The notes: generated by a model from the letters alone, not told the origin. A DNA stretch of 64,000 nt from an uncultured Latescibacterota bacterium (GCA_958295785.1 OY282377.1:2804394-2868393), one strand, 5' to 3'. Counted from the stretch's first letter, positions 34,426 to 42,763 are shown. Program-made: numbers and translations.

Positions 34426-34487
34426 AAAGATAACCCAAACAGAATCAGATAACAAGCAAAAGACCCCGCAACTTTTTGCAGGGCCTC
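34426..34487 (-). repeat. Terminator-promoter repeat unit, copy 2
   Basis: On the minus strand it has arms GGCCCTGCAA and TTGCGGGGTC with a TTTT tail, ending the TIR-like gene. TTGTTA-16 bp-TTATCT follows, placed to transcribe the PLD-like gene. It is closely similar to 33318-33378. Confidence 0.65.
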
Positions 34488-34622
34488 TTGGGATTATGCG
34501 TTCTGTGCAGTACAGATCACCGGGATTTTTGTTTTGCTCCGTATTGCTCAATAAACATTCGCTTTTCTTTTTTGGTCGGTTTGGGATTTCGGATTCTCGG
34601 GTTATATGTTATCCAACCCACC

Positions 34623-35114
34623 TCAAATTTGTCTACCGGCTTGCCTGGCCGCTTTTTCTATCCAGTCACCGAGGTTGTCATAACCGTTGTCATTGACCCA
34701 ATCGTAGTATGAACAACAAGGATAAACAGGGTTGGTCGTGGGTTTAAAGTTAAATGGCGGTCTGGCAAAAGCATCTTCTCCCTTATTGGATGTTCTACCA
34801 TCCTGATCCTTAACCTTATGAATGTATATCCCAATTAAACCATTCCGCTTTGCGATACTCTGATCTATTTCGTACTTGACCCATCTGCTATTCGCGGTTT
34901 GGCTTCCAATCAGAACACAGGTCACAGAAGTGCCTTTCATCTCATGGTCTATCCATTGCTTGATAGCTCTGTCCGTACTTTTTTTGATCTGTTCGATTTG
35001 GGCATTGTCAACAAAACCCGCCGCTGTATAGCTACCTTTGGCAACCCAACTGTTACGGACTTGATTGACGCGCCAAACATCGTCCCAATCAAAGCTAAAA
35101 AATACATGTCTCAT
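34623..35114 (-). CDS. TIR-like (DUF1863/ThsB-like) protein
   Basis: 163 residues from an ATG with GGAGG five bases upstream. The protein opens with R-H-V-F-F-S-F-D-W-D-D and W-R-V-N-Q-V-R-N-S, the signature of the MTH538 TIR-like family to which Thoeris ThsB belongs. V-T-C-V-L-I-G-S-Q-T-A-N-S-R-W-V-K-Y-E-I follows, and E82 sits where the catalytic Glu of NAD-consuming TIR domains is expected. In Thoeris such proteins make a cyclic ADP-ribose-like signal that activates ThsA; no ThsA is present here. It is transcribed with the membrane protein 20 bases upstream. TIR membership is well supported; the role is inference. Confidence 0.82.
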   Translation of the reverse strand: MRHVFFSFDWDDVWRVNQVRNSWVAKGSYTAAGFVDNAQIEQIKKSTDRAIKQWIDHEMKGTSVTCVLIGSQTANSRWVKYEIDQSIAKRNGLIGIYIHKVKDQDGRTSNKGEDAFARPPFNFKPTTNPVYPCCSYYDWVNDNGYDNLGDWIEKAARQAGRQI

Positions 35115-35134
35115 TAATGCCTCCGTATGAACGA

Positions 35135-35563
35135 TTACAAACACGATGAGGGGGAACACAATCGCCAAAAAGAGATTAGGATGAACGCAATCTCTCCCAA
35201 ATAAAAAATAATAAGCGTGACGGAAAAAATGGCGGATACCCAACTGCATTTGGGCCTATTTTGATGCTTCATGACGTCCATCTTGAAATCGGTATCGGAC
35301 TGAACTCTGACTTCATTGTAAATCTCTCGAAACAGCCTTTCCTGCCAAAGAAAATATCCGTCTAAAATCCAGAATCCCAAGATGGGAAAAATCAGTGCCA
35401 AAACGATAAGAGGGCTTTGTGTGTCAAGTCTGGTGATTAAGACCGTTGCAGCGACAATGATTGTCATGCTCCAGCCTTTCAACCAAAAGCTGTTGCTTCC
35501 CAAACGGTTGATAATAGCTTGGGTCATTTCCAGATGCTTTATGACCTTGTCCATACCATTCAT
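35135..35563 (-). CDS. Membrane protein paired with the TIR-like gene
   Basis: 142 residues, ATG with GGAGG eight bases upstream. A ~25-residue N-terminal helix with R-L-G-S-N-S-F-W-L-K precedes three hydrophobic helices. The middle one ends in F-W-I-L-D-G-Y-F-L-W-Q-E-R-L-F-R, a motif I recognise from a widespread uncharacterised membrane family that often neighbours TIR-like genes (recall, not verified). The short soluble loops suggest a membrane effector or receptor rather than an enzyme. It forms a two-gene unit with the TIR-like gene. Confidence 0.7.
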   Translation of the reverse strand: MNGMDKVIKHLEMTQAIINRLGSNSFWLKGWSMTIIVAATVLITRLDTQSPLIVLALIFPILGFWILDGYFLWQERLFREIYNEVRVQSDTDFKMDVMKHQNRPKCSWVSAIFSVTLIIFYLGEIAFILISFWRLCSPSSCL

Positions 35564-35583
35564 GGTTTTATCCTCCGAGATTT

Positions 35584-35606
35584 AAGAATGAGAAGACAAA
35601 TTGATC
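35584..35606. repeat. Short shared upstream sequence, copy 1
   Basis: AAGAATGAGAAG followed by a CAAA-TGATC stretch. The same 23 bases with two changes occur at 35928-35950. Each copy lies just upstream of a minus-strand gene (35563 and 35906), so it may be a common leader or operator. Confidence 0.55.
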
Positions 35607-35696
35607 GCCTGATGCGAACTCCGAATTTTAACTCGCATAATATATGGTCAGACCCGCTCCTAGTGCAACTGTATTTTCCCCACAAATCAACCGCTA

Positions 35697-35731
35697 TGAA
35701 AACGCCAAGAGACCCCGCGATCTCTTGGCGT
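35697..35731 (-). terminator. Terminator after the 50-residue membrane gene
   Basis: Minus-strand stem ACGCCAAGAGA/TCTCTTGGCGT with loop TCGCGGGG and a TTTTC tail. It separates the small membrane gene from the TIR-paired membrane gene. Confidence 0.75.
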
Positions 35732-35753
35732 ATTTTGTGATGCGTTCTCGTTC

Positions 35754-35906
35754 TCAATCGCGGTCTTTCCAAAACAACCACTTGTTGCGTTTGCAGTGCA
35801 TGAGCACGACCAAGACAATGGGGATCAAAATGGGTGGAAAGAGGAAGAAGAAACAACTTGCGATTATGGCAATCAGAATGCCCAATGTCCACGCCAGCAC
35901 TTTCAT
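35754..35906 (-). CDS. Small membrane protein (50 residues)
   Basis: ATG preceded by GGAGAGC. Two closely spaced hydrophobic stretches, W-T-L-G-I-L-I-A-I-I-A and F-F-F-L-F-P-P-I-L-I-P-I-V-L-V-V, separated by S-C, then a basic tail C-K-R-N-K-W-L-F-W-K-D. It looks like a hairpin membrane peptide. No family recognised. It shares its leader sequence with the TIR-paired membrane gene. Confidence 0.6.
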   Translation of the reverse strand: MKVLAWTLGILIAIIASCFFFLFPPILIPIVLVVLMHCKRNKWLFWKDRD

Positions 35907-35927
35907 TTTTGCTCTCCTATCTGCGCT

Positions 35928-35950
35928 AAGAATGAGAAGCCAAACTGATC
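35928..35950. repeat. Short shared upstream sequence, copy 2
   Basis: Partner of 35584-35606, 22 bases upstream of the small membrane gene. Confidence 0.55.
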
Positions 35951-36016
35951 TCTTAGAGGGCGCAGGGTTCATAACCGTTATCTATTGACCTCAGTCTTTT
36001 AGCGAGCGGAGTTCGT

Positions 36017-36535
36017 TCAAAATCTGGCGGAGGCGGAGTTTTGCGATCTTGGTTTCGTTGTCCCACAGTTTCGATTCGGGGGTTTGTGCTTGTTTGCGAA
36101 TGGAGGCAGACCCGTGTTGCGAACCCATGTGTCATACAAATGCCTCTCGGCCTCCTCGGCTTCGGCAATTGTCTGAGTCGACTTCCATATTGCGTATTTC
36201 GCGATGCCACTGATCCGTTCGTTTTCCTCGTCCTGGCCGAAATGGTCGGCGAGTCTCTGGTGGAGGTTATCCGCTTTGCCAACATAGATGAAGTCGCCAT
36301 TCTCTGCGAACAGCAGGTAGTATCCGGTTGTATGTGGTGCTTGTGAAATATCCTCTACATACAAACCGTACGCCTTGGCCAAATCAAAAAAATTCCACTT
36401 CTCAAATTTATCACGACCGCGGATCAGAGCATGATAGATACTGTTGAGCATATTTTTTTTTCTTTTTTCTAACCGATCCCGTCCCCTGATTAACTGCTCG
36501 CCTAACGAGACAGCGGAAGCGTGTTTAGAATCCAT
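36017..36535 (-). CDS. GIY-YIG nuclease-domain protein
   Basis: 172 residues, ATG with GGAGAAG upstream. The N-terminal ~45 residues contain a duplicated L-I-R-G-R-D-x-x-E-K motif. The GIY-YIG domain (residues ~68-150) shows G-Y-Y-L-L-F, F-I-Y-V-G-K-A, L-H-Q-R-L-A-D-H-F and A-E-E-A-E-R-H-L-Y with the metal-binding Glu. Such domains cut DNA in repair, homing and restriction. It heads the minus-strand group with TIR-like and PLD-like genes, fitting an accessory defence gene. A basic, Pro/Asn-rich tail follows. Confidence 0.8.
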   Translation of the reverse strand: MDSKHASAVSLGEQLIRGRDRLEKRKKNMLNSIYHALIRGRDKFEKWNFFDLAKAYGLYVEDISQAPHTTGYYLLFAENGDFIYVGKADNLHQRLADHFGQDEENERISGIAKYAIWKSTQTIAEAEEAERHLYDTWVRNTGLPPFANKHKPPNRNCGTTKPRSQNSASARF

Positions 36536-36696
36536 TTTCTTCTCCTTTAGGCTACGCTCAAGTCCGGTTTCTGATGATGGACCTCAACCCTCTGATATGA
36601 TACAAGGACAGGATATTACACTTTTGTAGGCAACGGTTTCCTTTTCAGCCTGAAAAATGTATTTCAGAATCGCCTTCGCGCAATGGCAAATTCCGT

Positions 36697-37731
36697 TTAT
36701 TGCACGAGGTGAACCTTGACCGAGCCGGATTTTTTGTCGGCGGCAGTGTGGAAGGCTTCGGCGATGCTGGCGAAGGGATAGCGGTGGGTGACGAGTTTGG
36801 TCGCTTGCACGCGCCCCGAGGCGATGAGGTCGATGGCGATGTCGAAATCGGTTCGCATGCCGCTGAAGCCGTAGCAATTGGAGCCGGTGATGTTGACTTC
36901 GGACCAAACGATAGAACGCAAATCGACTTCGAGGGGCTTGAAATAACCGGCGACGAGGACGATCATGGCATGGCGGCGCGCGATGGCGATGGAATCGTCA
37001 AAATTCTGCGCGGTGCCCACGGTCTCGATGACCGCGTCATACCCCATGCCATCGGTGAGGTCATTGACTACATCCTTCACATCGGTCGCGGTGATATCCA
37101 CGACGCGATCTGCGCCCAGGTCGCGGGCGAGATCGGCTTGTTGGGGGTATTTGGTGGTGATGAGGGTTTCGCGCACGCCGATGGCTTTGGCAACCGCGAG
37201 ACAGAGTTGACCAATGGTCCCGCCGCCGATGATGGCAACGCGGTCCTGATAAGATGCGTTTGCCTGCGCCAAGGCGCGATGCGCGACCGCGAGGGGTTCG
37301 ACCAGCGCGCCTTGTTCAAAGGTGAGGTCGGGCAATTTGAAGACGCTGTTTGCGTGTGCGGTGGTGTATTCGGCAAACCCGCCGTGCGATCCGCCCGAAA
37401 ACCACTTGCGGTTGCGGCAGTGGTTGTATGACCCGATGCGGCAGTAGTGGCATGTGCGACAATGCGAAAAGCATTCGGCGGTGACGAGGTCTCCTGGCTG
37501 GATGCCCGTCACGCCCTTGCCGACTTCTGCAACCGCGCCGCACAATTCGTGCCCGGTGGCGCGTTCATGCGTGGGCGGCCACTCGCCAAAGTAGTTGTGC
37601 AAGTCACTCCCGCAAATGCCCGAGCTCTTTGTTTGCAGGGTGATATAACCCGGCGCAGGGGGTTGGTATTCGACCTCTCGCCATTCAATTTCACGGATGC
37701 CTGTGTAAAGCGCGGCTTTCATGGTGGTCAT
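36697..37731 (-). CDS. Zinc-dependent medium-chain alcohol dehydrogenase
   Basis: 344 residues, AGGAG before the ATG. Catalytic zinc ligands are in G-I-C-G-S-D and G-H-E-L-C-G. The structural zinc loop has four Cys within C-F-S-H-C-R-T-C-H-Y-C and N-H-C. The NAD(P)-binding G-G-G-T-I-G-Q is near residue 168. The pattern fits threonine/sorbitol/galactitol-type dehydrogenases; the substrate is not determinable. It is upstream-adjacent to a dioxygenase gene on the same strand. Confidence 0.9.
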   Translation of the reverse strand: MTTMKAALYTGIREIEWREVEYQPPAPGYITLQTKSSGICGSDLHNYFGEWPPTHERATGHELCGAVAEVGKGVTGIQPGDLVTAECFSHCRTCHYCRIGSYNHCRNRKWFSGGSHGGFAEYTTAHANSVFKLPDLTFEQGALVEPLAVAHRALAQANASYQDRVAIIGGGTIGQLCLAVAKAIGVRETLITTKYPQQADLARDLGADRVVDITATDVKDVVNDLTDGMGYDAVIETVGTAQNFDDSIAIARRHAMIVLVAGYFKPLEVDLRSIVWSEVNITGSNCYGFSGMRTDFDIAIDLIASGRVQATKLVTHRYPFASIAEAFHTAADKKSGSVKVHLVQ

Positions 37732-37821
37732 GGGAATCTCCTATGGATGCGAATGTGCGAATCAACGGAACGGGGTAGAACTGCGATAGCCGTTCATCGG
37801 CGAATGCTTCTCGTATCTCGT

Positions 37822-37847
37822 GCGAGCACGGGGACATCGCCCCTACG
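37822..37847. repeat. Dispersed palindrome, type I
   Basis: GAGCACGGGGACATCGCCCC followed by TAC, between the dioxygenase and dehydrogenase genes. Confidence 0.65.
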
Positions 37848-37903
37848 TTTCTATCCTCGCATCTTGCCTTTGCCTTTCATCAGCGCAATCTGCGTCATCC
37901 GTT

Positions 37904-38890
37904 TCATCCGCGATCGCCTTTCATCTGTGGTCGCAGTTCGCCGAGTGGTTGTTCGCCGGGGTGGACAAATGCCACGGTTGGGCTTTCGACGCGGCCATAC
38001 GCATGCCACACCTTGAAGCCGAGCAACGCGAGCAGGTCGGGCGAGGCGTTGGCGAGGACTTCGGGCGCCGTGCCCAAGGTGAAATTTTCTTGCGGGCGGA
38101 ACTGAGGGCCGCAAAAGGTGGTGAGAATGGCCCAGCGCAATTGATCGCTCACATTGGCCCCTGTGCCGTGCCATATCCGTCCGTCGAGAAACCCAACCGT
38201 GCCGGGCGGGCCTTTGAGGGCGACGGTTTCGACCACGTTGGCTTCGGGATGGTCTGGGCGGCGTCCCCAAAGGTGACTGCGCGGCACGACGCGGGTGCCG
38301 CCGTTTTCGGATGTAAACGCGCCGATCATCCACACGACATTGACGACCACGCGCGGCGAGATAAACGAGGCGTTGGGTTCGTCTGTTTGTTCGCGGGTGA
38401 TGGAACCCACGGGCAAATGCGCCCTGTGTGGGCGCGTGGGCGCGGGCATCCACCACTGGTCCGTGTGCAAGCGCATGGCAACGCCGCCGGGCTTGGCGAT
38501 ATTGGCCGAATGGCTCGACAGCAAATAATCATGGCCCAAGGCGTGATCCACGATGTTGCGGACGCCTGCGTGCGAGAGCATGTCTCGAAAGACGCGACCT
38601 TTGTTGATCAGCATCCACACGCGCTGGTTGACGCCGCCTGCGGATTGCGTAAATGCCCGAACGCGCATTTGCCCGTCTGAGTCTCGAAAATCTCCCCAGT
38701 TTTGTTTCGAGCCCCCGTCTTCAAATGCGAGTCCGCGTTGCTTTTCGGCTGTGGCCTGTTCTTGCAGGCGGGTTTTGATTTTTGACAGGGATTCTGCATC
38801 GAGCGCGTTGGCGAGCAAGCCATAGCCGTATGTGTTGAGTTGTTTTTTTACCAGTGCGAGGTCTTCGGTGGGATGTGGCAGGTTAGACAT
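37904..38890 (-). CDS. Phytanoyl-CoA-dioxygenase-like Fe(II)/2-oxoglutarate oxygenase
   Basis: 328 residues with AAGGAG before the ATG. The iron triad is read as H-T-D (~145) and the distal His in R-I-W-H-G-T-G (~242). Between them lies G-G-T-R-V-V-P-R-S-H, the 2-oxoglutarate-side segment of the PhyH fold. PhyH proteins hydroxylate varied small molecules. An MFS transporter gene lies just upstream, suggesting that an imported compound is oxidised. Confidence 0.88.
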   Translation of the reverse strand: MSNLPHPTEDLALVKKQLNTYGYGLLANALDAESLSKIKTRLQEQATAEKQRGLAFEDGGSKQNWGDFRDSDGQMRVRAFTQSAGGVNQRVWMLINKGRVFRDMLSHAGVRNIVDHALGHDYLLSSHSANIAKPGGVAMRLHTDQWWMPAPTRPHRAHLPVGSITREQTDEPNASFISPRVVVNVVWMIGAFTSENGGTRVVPRSHLWGRRPDHPEANVVETVALKGPPGTVGFLDGRIWHGTGANVSDQLRWAILTTFCGPQFRPQENFTLGTAPEVLANASPDLLALLGFKVWHAYGRVESPTVAFVHPGEQPLGELRPQMKGDRG

Positions 38891-38939
38891 GGGTACTCCT
38901 TAAGGACGGGTAGAAATCCTATATTTGTGTTTATCCGCG

Positions 38940-40265
38940 TTAATCTGTGGTTGCTTCTCGCCCGTGCGGTGAAATCCCGAACTGGCGCAATGTGCTTTCC
39001 AGTGTTGGGCGATGGAGGCGAATGCGGTCGTCGTTCAGCAAGTAGGAGAAGACATAGCCGAGGCCGAGCATCAAAATGCCGATCAAAAAGCAATAAATGA
39101 CCGCGCGGTCCGGATATTCGTCTTTGAGATAGCCCACATAGAGCGGGCCGGTGATTCCCGCGGCGGCCCAAGCGGTCAGAATCGCGCCGTAGATCGTGGA
39201 CATCTTTTCGCTGCCGAAAACGTCGAGCACAAAAGAGGGCATGGTGGCAAAGCCCCCGCCAAAGCACAAAAGGACATAACAGACGAGCGCGGAGAAGATC
39301 CATGGATTGCGCTCCGTCATCAAGATGCCGAAGACGATCATCTGGCTGGCGAGCAAAATTCTGAAGATGCTGACGCGGCTGATGCGGTCCGATAACAACC
39401 CCCAAAACAACCGTCCCACGCCGTTGCACAAAGAACTGACCGCGATCAGCGTGGCGCCGTATTCGGCCAAGGTCGCCGGCTCTATGGACGGGTCCGCAAG
39501 TCCCCAAACTTCTTGCAGGAGTTCCGACTGAAAGCTGATGATGGAGATACCCGCGGCAATGTTAAAAAAAAACACGATCCACATGAGAATGAACTCGGAA
39601 GATCGCAAATAGGGCATGACCGAGTCGCCGGATGCGGTTGCGCCATGTGGCGTTCTCGCAGCGGGAGAAACGGCGTTTGGAGGATCGCGCAACAACGCGC
39701 TGGCCGGCAATAAAATGCATGCAAACACGACGCCGAGCCACAAGAACACGAGCGTCAGATCTTCCTCTGTTCGCAACACGAGGAAGGGGGCCAATATTTT
39801 GCTCAGGAGAAACGCGCCCACGCCGAAACCCATGACGACGATCCCGGTCACCCGTCCCTTGCGGTCGGGAAACCACTTGGCCGCGGTTGCAACGGGCGTG
39901 ACATAGCCAAGCCCGATGCCCGCGCCACCGACGACGCCATAGCCGAGATAGAAGAGCGCGAGGATGTCCAAGTGAAGGGCGAGGCTGGCGATGAGGTACC
40001 CGCCCGAAAACATGATGCTGCCGGCCACGGCCAATTTGCGCGGGCCAAGCCGCGGGAGCATCGCGCCTGCCCACGTCGCCGATGTGCCCAAAGAGAAAAT
40101 CGCAATGCTAAACGCCCATGCCGTTTCCGTGAACGACCAACCGAGTTGCCTGACCAGAAGCGTTTGAAAAAAACTCCACGCGTACACCGTGCCGAAGCAG
40201 ATTTGCAGTATGGTGCATAAGAACGCGGTCATCGCGCGCGGAATATGGATGTCTGGTTTTGCCAT
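38940..40265 (-). CDS. MFS transporter, oxalate/formate-antiporter-like
   Basis: 441 residues, twelve helices. The G-I-G-L-G-Y-V-T-P-V segment and the K-W-F-P-D-R-K-G loop identify the OFA subfamily of the major facilitator superfamily, which exchanges small organic acids. The ATG at 40265 is preferred over a TTG six bases earlier. The downstream dioxygenase may act on its substrate. Confidence 0.87.
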   Translation of the reverse strand: MAKPDIHIPRAMTAFLCTILQICFGTVYAWSFFQTLLVRQLGWSFTETAWAFSIAIFSLGTSATWAGAMLPRLGPRKLAVAGSIMFSGGYLIASLALHLDILALFYLGYGVVGGAGIGLGYVTPVATAAKWFPDRKGRVTGIVVMGFGVGAFLLSKILAPFLVLRTEEDLTLVFLWLGVVFACILLPASALLRDPPNAVSPAARTPHGATASGDSVMPYLRSSEFILMWIVFFFNIAAGISIISFQSELLQEVWGLADPSIEPATLAEYGATLIAVSSLCNGVGRLFWGLLSDRISRVSIFRILLASQMIVFGILMTERNPWIFSALVCYVLLCFGGGFATMPSFVLDVFGSEKMSTIYGAILTAWAAAGITGPLYVGYLKDEYPDRAVIYCFLIGILMLGLGYVFSYLLNDDRIRLHRPTLESTLRQFGISPHGREATTD

Positions 40266-40329
40266 GTTCAATCGCCCTGTGCGAATCTACGGTATAAGTC
40301 AGTACGCGATAGCAGTGCATTGACAGATC

Positions 40330-40355
40330 GGGCGGGCACGGGGCCGCGCCCCTAC
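40330..40355. repeat. Dispersed palindrome, type I
   Basis: CGGGCGGGCACGGGGCCGCG followed by CCCCTAC, upstream of the transporter gene. Confidence 0.68.
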
Positions 40356-40480
40356 GATTCGTTTTTCGCCTTTGAGGGTGATGGGCAGGATTCGTCTATT
40401 ATAGGCCACGCCTGTGCGTTGATGAATTAGCCCAAAAAACGGCTAATTGTACCCTGTTCCGTCTAGTCGTCGATGAACTG

Positions 40481-41218
40481 CTACCGCCGTTGGACCTCGT
40501 CCCGTTGATTCGTTGATTCGCTCTCTTCCCGTCCCGAAACATAGAGAAAGAGCCGCGCCAAGTGCCCCACTTCGTCGTCGCGCGATAGCAATTTGTCGTT
40601 CGAAGTCCCTTCTTCACCGCGTGCGAGATCCACGGCATACCCGAGGAGATCGCCCAAGGGCTTGGCCGCGAGGTTGACGAACCAAATTGCGGCCAAAACG
40701 CCTACGACGAGGATGATAGAGATGAGATAGATCTGTTGCCCGATAGCCCGTTGAATTTTCAGCGCGATCAACCCCGTGTCCATGCCGACGTGAACCGTGC
40801 CGGCAATGCCCGCCAAAATGGGGCTGCCCACTTCCACAAAATCGCCCATGCCGGGCAGGCTGCGTTCAACGAGTGCGGTGTTAAACGGATCGCTTGTGCG
40901 AATTTCTTCGGGAATGCCGGGCACGAATGTGTGGGCGAGAAATTCGCCCGATTCGTCTGTGATATAGATGTAGCGGATGCTCTGAATTTCCACGAATTGA
41001 TCGATGAGCGATTGCAGGGCCGCGAGGTCTCGATTCAAGAGAATATCCACGCTGGAATCCGCGATGGTCTTGGCGATGTTCTCGCTGTTGTTCTCGTATT
41101 CCTCTGACAAGTGCGTATCGACCGTATAGACGCACAGAATGGAGGTCGAAAGGCTGATCGCGCCAAAGAGGGCAAAAACCCCGAACATGGTTTTTTGAAA
41201 CAGTTTTTGAATTTTCAT
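40481..41218 (-). CDS. Membrane sensor with HAMP domain but no output domain
   Basis: 245 residues: helix 1 (~11-31), a ~130-residue periplasmic sensor with an I-R-Y-I-Y-I-T-D strand typical of single-Cache/PAS-like sensors, helix 2 (~160-182), then a HAMP-like segment (A-K-P-L-G-D-L-L then D-E-V-G-H-L-A-R-L-F). The protein stops there; no kinase, cyclase or methyl-accepting domain follows. The last ~12 residues are read from intergenic repeat sequence, so a downstream part may have been lost. The start is one base after the stop of the binding-protein gene, so the two are co-translated. Confidence 0.7.
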   Translation of the reverse strand: MKIQKLFQKTMFGVFALFGAISLSTSILCVYTVDTHLSEEYENNSENIAKTIADSSVDILLNRDLAALQSLIDQFVEIQSIRYIYITDESGEFLAHTFVPGIPEEIRTSDPFNTALVERSLPGMGDFVEVGSPILAGIAGTVHVGMDTGLIALKIQRAIGQQIYLISIILVVGVLAAIWFVNLAAKPLGDLLGYAVDLARGEEGTSNDKLLSRDDEVGHLARLFLYVSGREESESTNQRDEVQRR

Positions 41219-41219
41219 G

Positions 41220-42518
41220 TTAGGCAAACCTTTTTTTCCAATTGTCCAGTGTGACAAAGCGGCCGTTTTTGACCACTGTGTAGTAAACGCGCTGGAGCCC
41301 CTGCCGGCGGTTGGGGCCAAAGGAGACCTGCTCGCCGATGCCCAGATCAAAATCCCGCACCGTGAAGACTGCACGTTCGAGTTGGTTGCGCTGCGGGTCG
41401 CCGCCGAGGCGGCGGAGAATTTCGACCATCAATTTGGCGTTGAGAAATCCCTCGAGGCTGACAAAGCTGTGCGCGAAGGGCGCATACGCTTCTTTCATCA
41501 GGTCTTGGAGGGGCTGAGGATCGTGGCGTTGCATCAAGTCGCGGTACTCTTTGACGCCCGGTATGGACACTTCCTCGTAACTCGGCACCACTTGGGAATT
41601 GACGAGCAGGCGCGTATAGTGGTCGTTGTCGGCGTTGCCTCCGGTGAGGAGTTTCAAGAGGTTTTCGCTGCCCACAAAGGACAGGTTGGCGATGGGAACG
41701 CGCAGGTCGAGATCAACCGCATCGCGCACAAAGGCCGCGCAGGCCGCATAAGAGCCGATGCAAATAACGGCCTCTGGCTTTGACGCTTTCAGGATTTCGA
41801 CTTGTTTTCGCATGCTACCGGTGAATTTTTCCCCGCGGCGGTAGGTCGCCTCGCCCGCAATTTGTTCTCCATACCGCTTTAAGGCGCGTCTGACGCCCGC
41901 CCATCCGCTGCGCCCGTACGCATCGGCTTGATAGAACACGGCAATGCGCTTGCGGTTGATGCGGACGAAATTATCCACGAGGCCGGCGGTTTCTTGGCGG
42001 TAGGAGGCGCGCAAATTAAACGCGAAGTCGCCATAAGGCGGTTCCCGCTGCGGTTGCGCGCCCGTGAACGGGAAGAACAAAAAAATGTTTCTTGCCTGAA
42101 ATTTTTTTAGCATGGGCAGGACGCGCGTGACCGTTGGCGTTCCAACATAACCGAACAGCAAAAAGACTTGGTCTTGCAGCATCAATTTCAAGGTGTTTTT
42201 GACGGACGGGTCGGGCTGGTACCCGTCGTCATAAGTTTTGATCACCACCTCGCGCCCCGCGATTCCCCCGTGCTGATTGACGTGTGCAAAGTACGTGCGG
42301 GCGCCGCGATAGAGTTCAATGCCCAACCCTCGAGAGGGGCCGGAAAACGCCGCGGACATGCCGAGAATAATCTCGGTGTCCGTAACGCCCGTTGCGGTCT
42401 GCGGCACAGTGCTGCCGACCGCCCTGAGTGTTCTCAACCACGGGGCGAGCGCGCAACACGCAAGGCCGGACCGAATCAACGCACGTCTCGTCATGGTTTT
42501 CATATCGGATGCCTTCAT
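41220..42518 (-). CDS. Periplasmic substrate-binding protein, branched-chain amino-acid type
   Basis: 432 residues with a Tat-like leader (M-T-R-R-A-L-I-R-S-G). The protein follows the type-I periplasmic binding fold of Leu/Ile/Val and amide-binding proteins: G-M-S-A-A-F-S-G-P-S near residue 52, a Y-D-D-G-Y-Q-P hinge strand, F-L-L-F-G-Y-V-G-T-P and V-I-C-I-G-S-Y. There are no ABC permease or ATPase genes beside it. Instead a HAMP-containing membrane sensor follows, so it may act as a ligand receptor for signalling rather than transport. Confidence 0.85.
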   Translation of the reverse strand: MKASDMKTMTRRALIRSGLACCALAPWLRTLRAVGSTVPQTATGVTDTEIILGMSAAFSGPSRGLGIELYRGARTYFAHVNQHGGIAGREVVIKTYDDGYQPDPSVKNTLKLMLQDQVFLLFGYVGTPTVTRVLPMLKKFQARNIFLFFPFTGAQPQREPPYGDFAFNLRASYRQETAGLVDNFVRINRKRIAVFYQADAYGRSGWAGVRRALKRYGEQIAGEATYRRGEKFTGSMRKQVEILKASKPEAVICIGSYAACAAFVRDAVDLDLRVPIANLSFVGSENLLKLLTGGNADNDHYTRLLVNSQVVPSYEEVSIPGVKEYRDLMQRHDPQPLQDLMKEAYAPFAHSFVSLEGFLNAKLMVEILRRLGGDPQRNQLERAVFTVRDFDLGIGEQVSFGPNRRQGLQRVYYTVVKNGRFVTLDNWKKRFA

Positions 42519-42763
42519 CGTTCCTCTGTTCCCCCGTCCAACTTGTCAACGATTTTGCACACGAGAGAGCGAAACTCCTCGAAGCAACTCCGGATGGCCT
42601 GTTGCTGTGCGCCGATAACGCCATCTGCCGGTTTCAGCATGAACATGGGTTTGTTCGCCTAAAGCCATCTTAAAATTATAGAGAAGGGAATAAAGCGTTG
42701 CGAAAGCGTATTCATCTGTCCAAATTCAGGTTATCCAAATCACCTTGAAACGAAAGGACCAAG

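Noticed and set aside
33318-35731. Integron attC sites for the small cassettes of the TIR region
   Set aside because: The repeated hairpins lack the inverted RYYYAAC/GTTRRRY core arrangement, and no integrase is seen. A terminator plus promoter explains them better.
41220-42518. Complete ABC transporter locus
   Set aside because: Only the binding protein is present; no permease or ATPase gene lies on either side.
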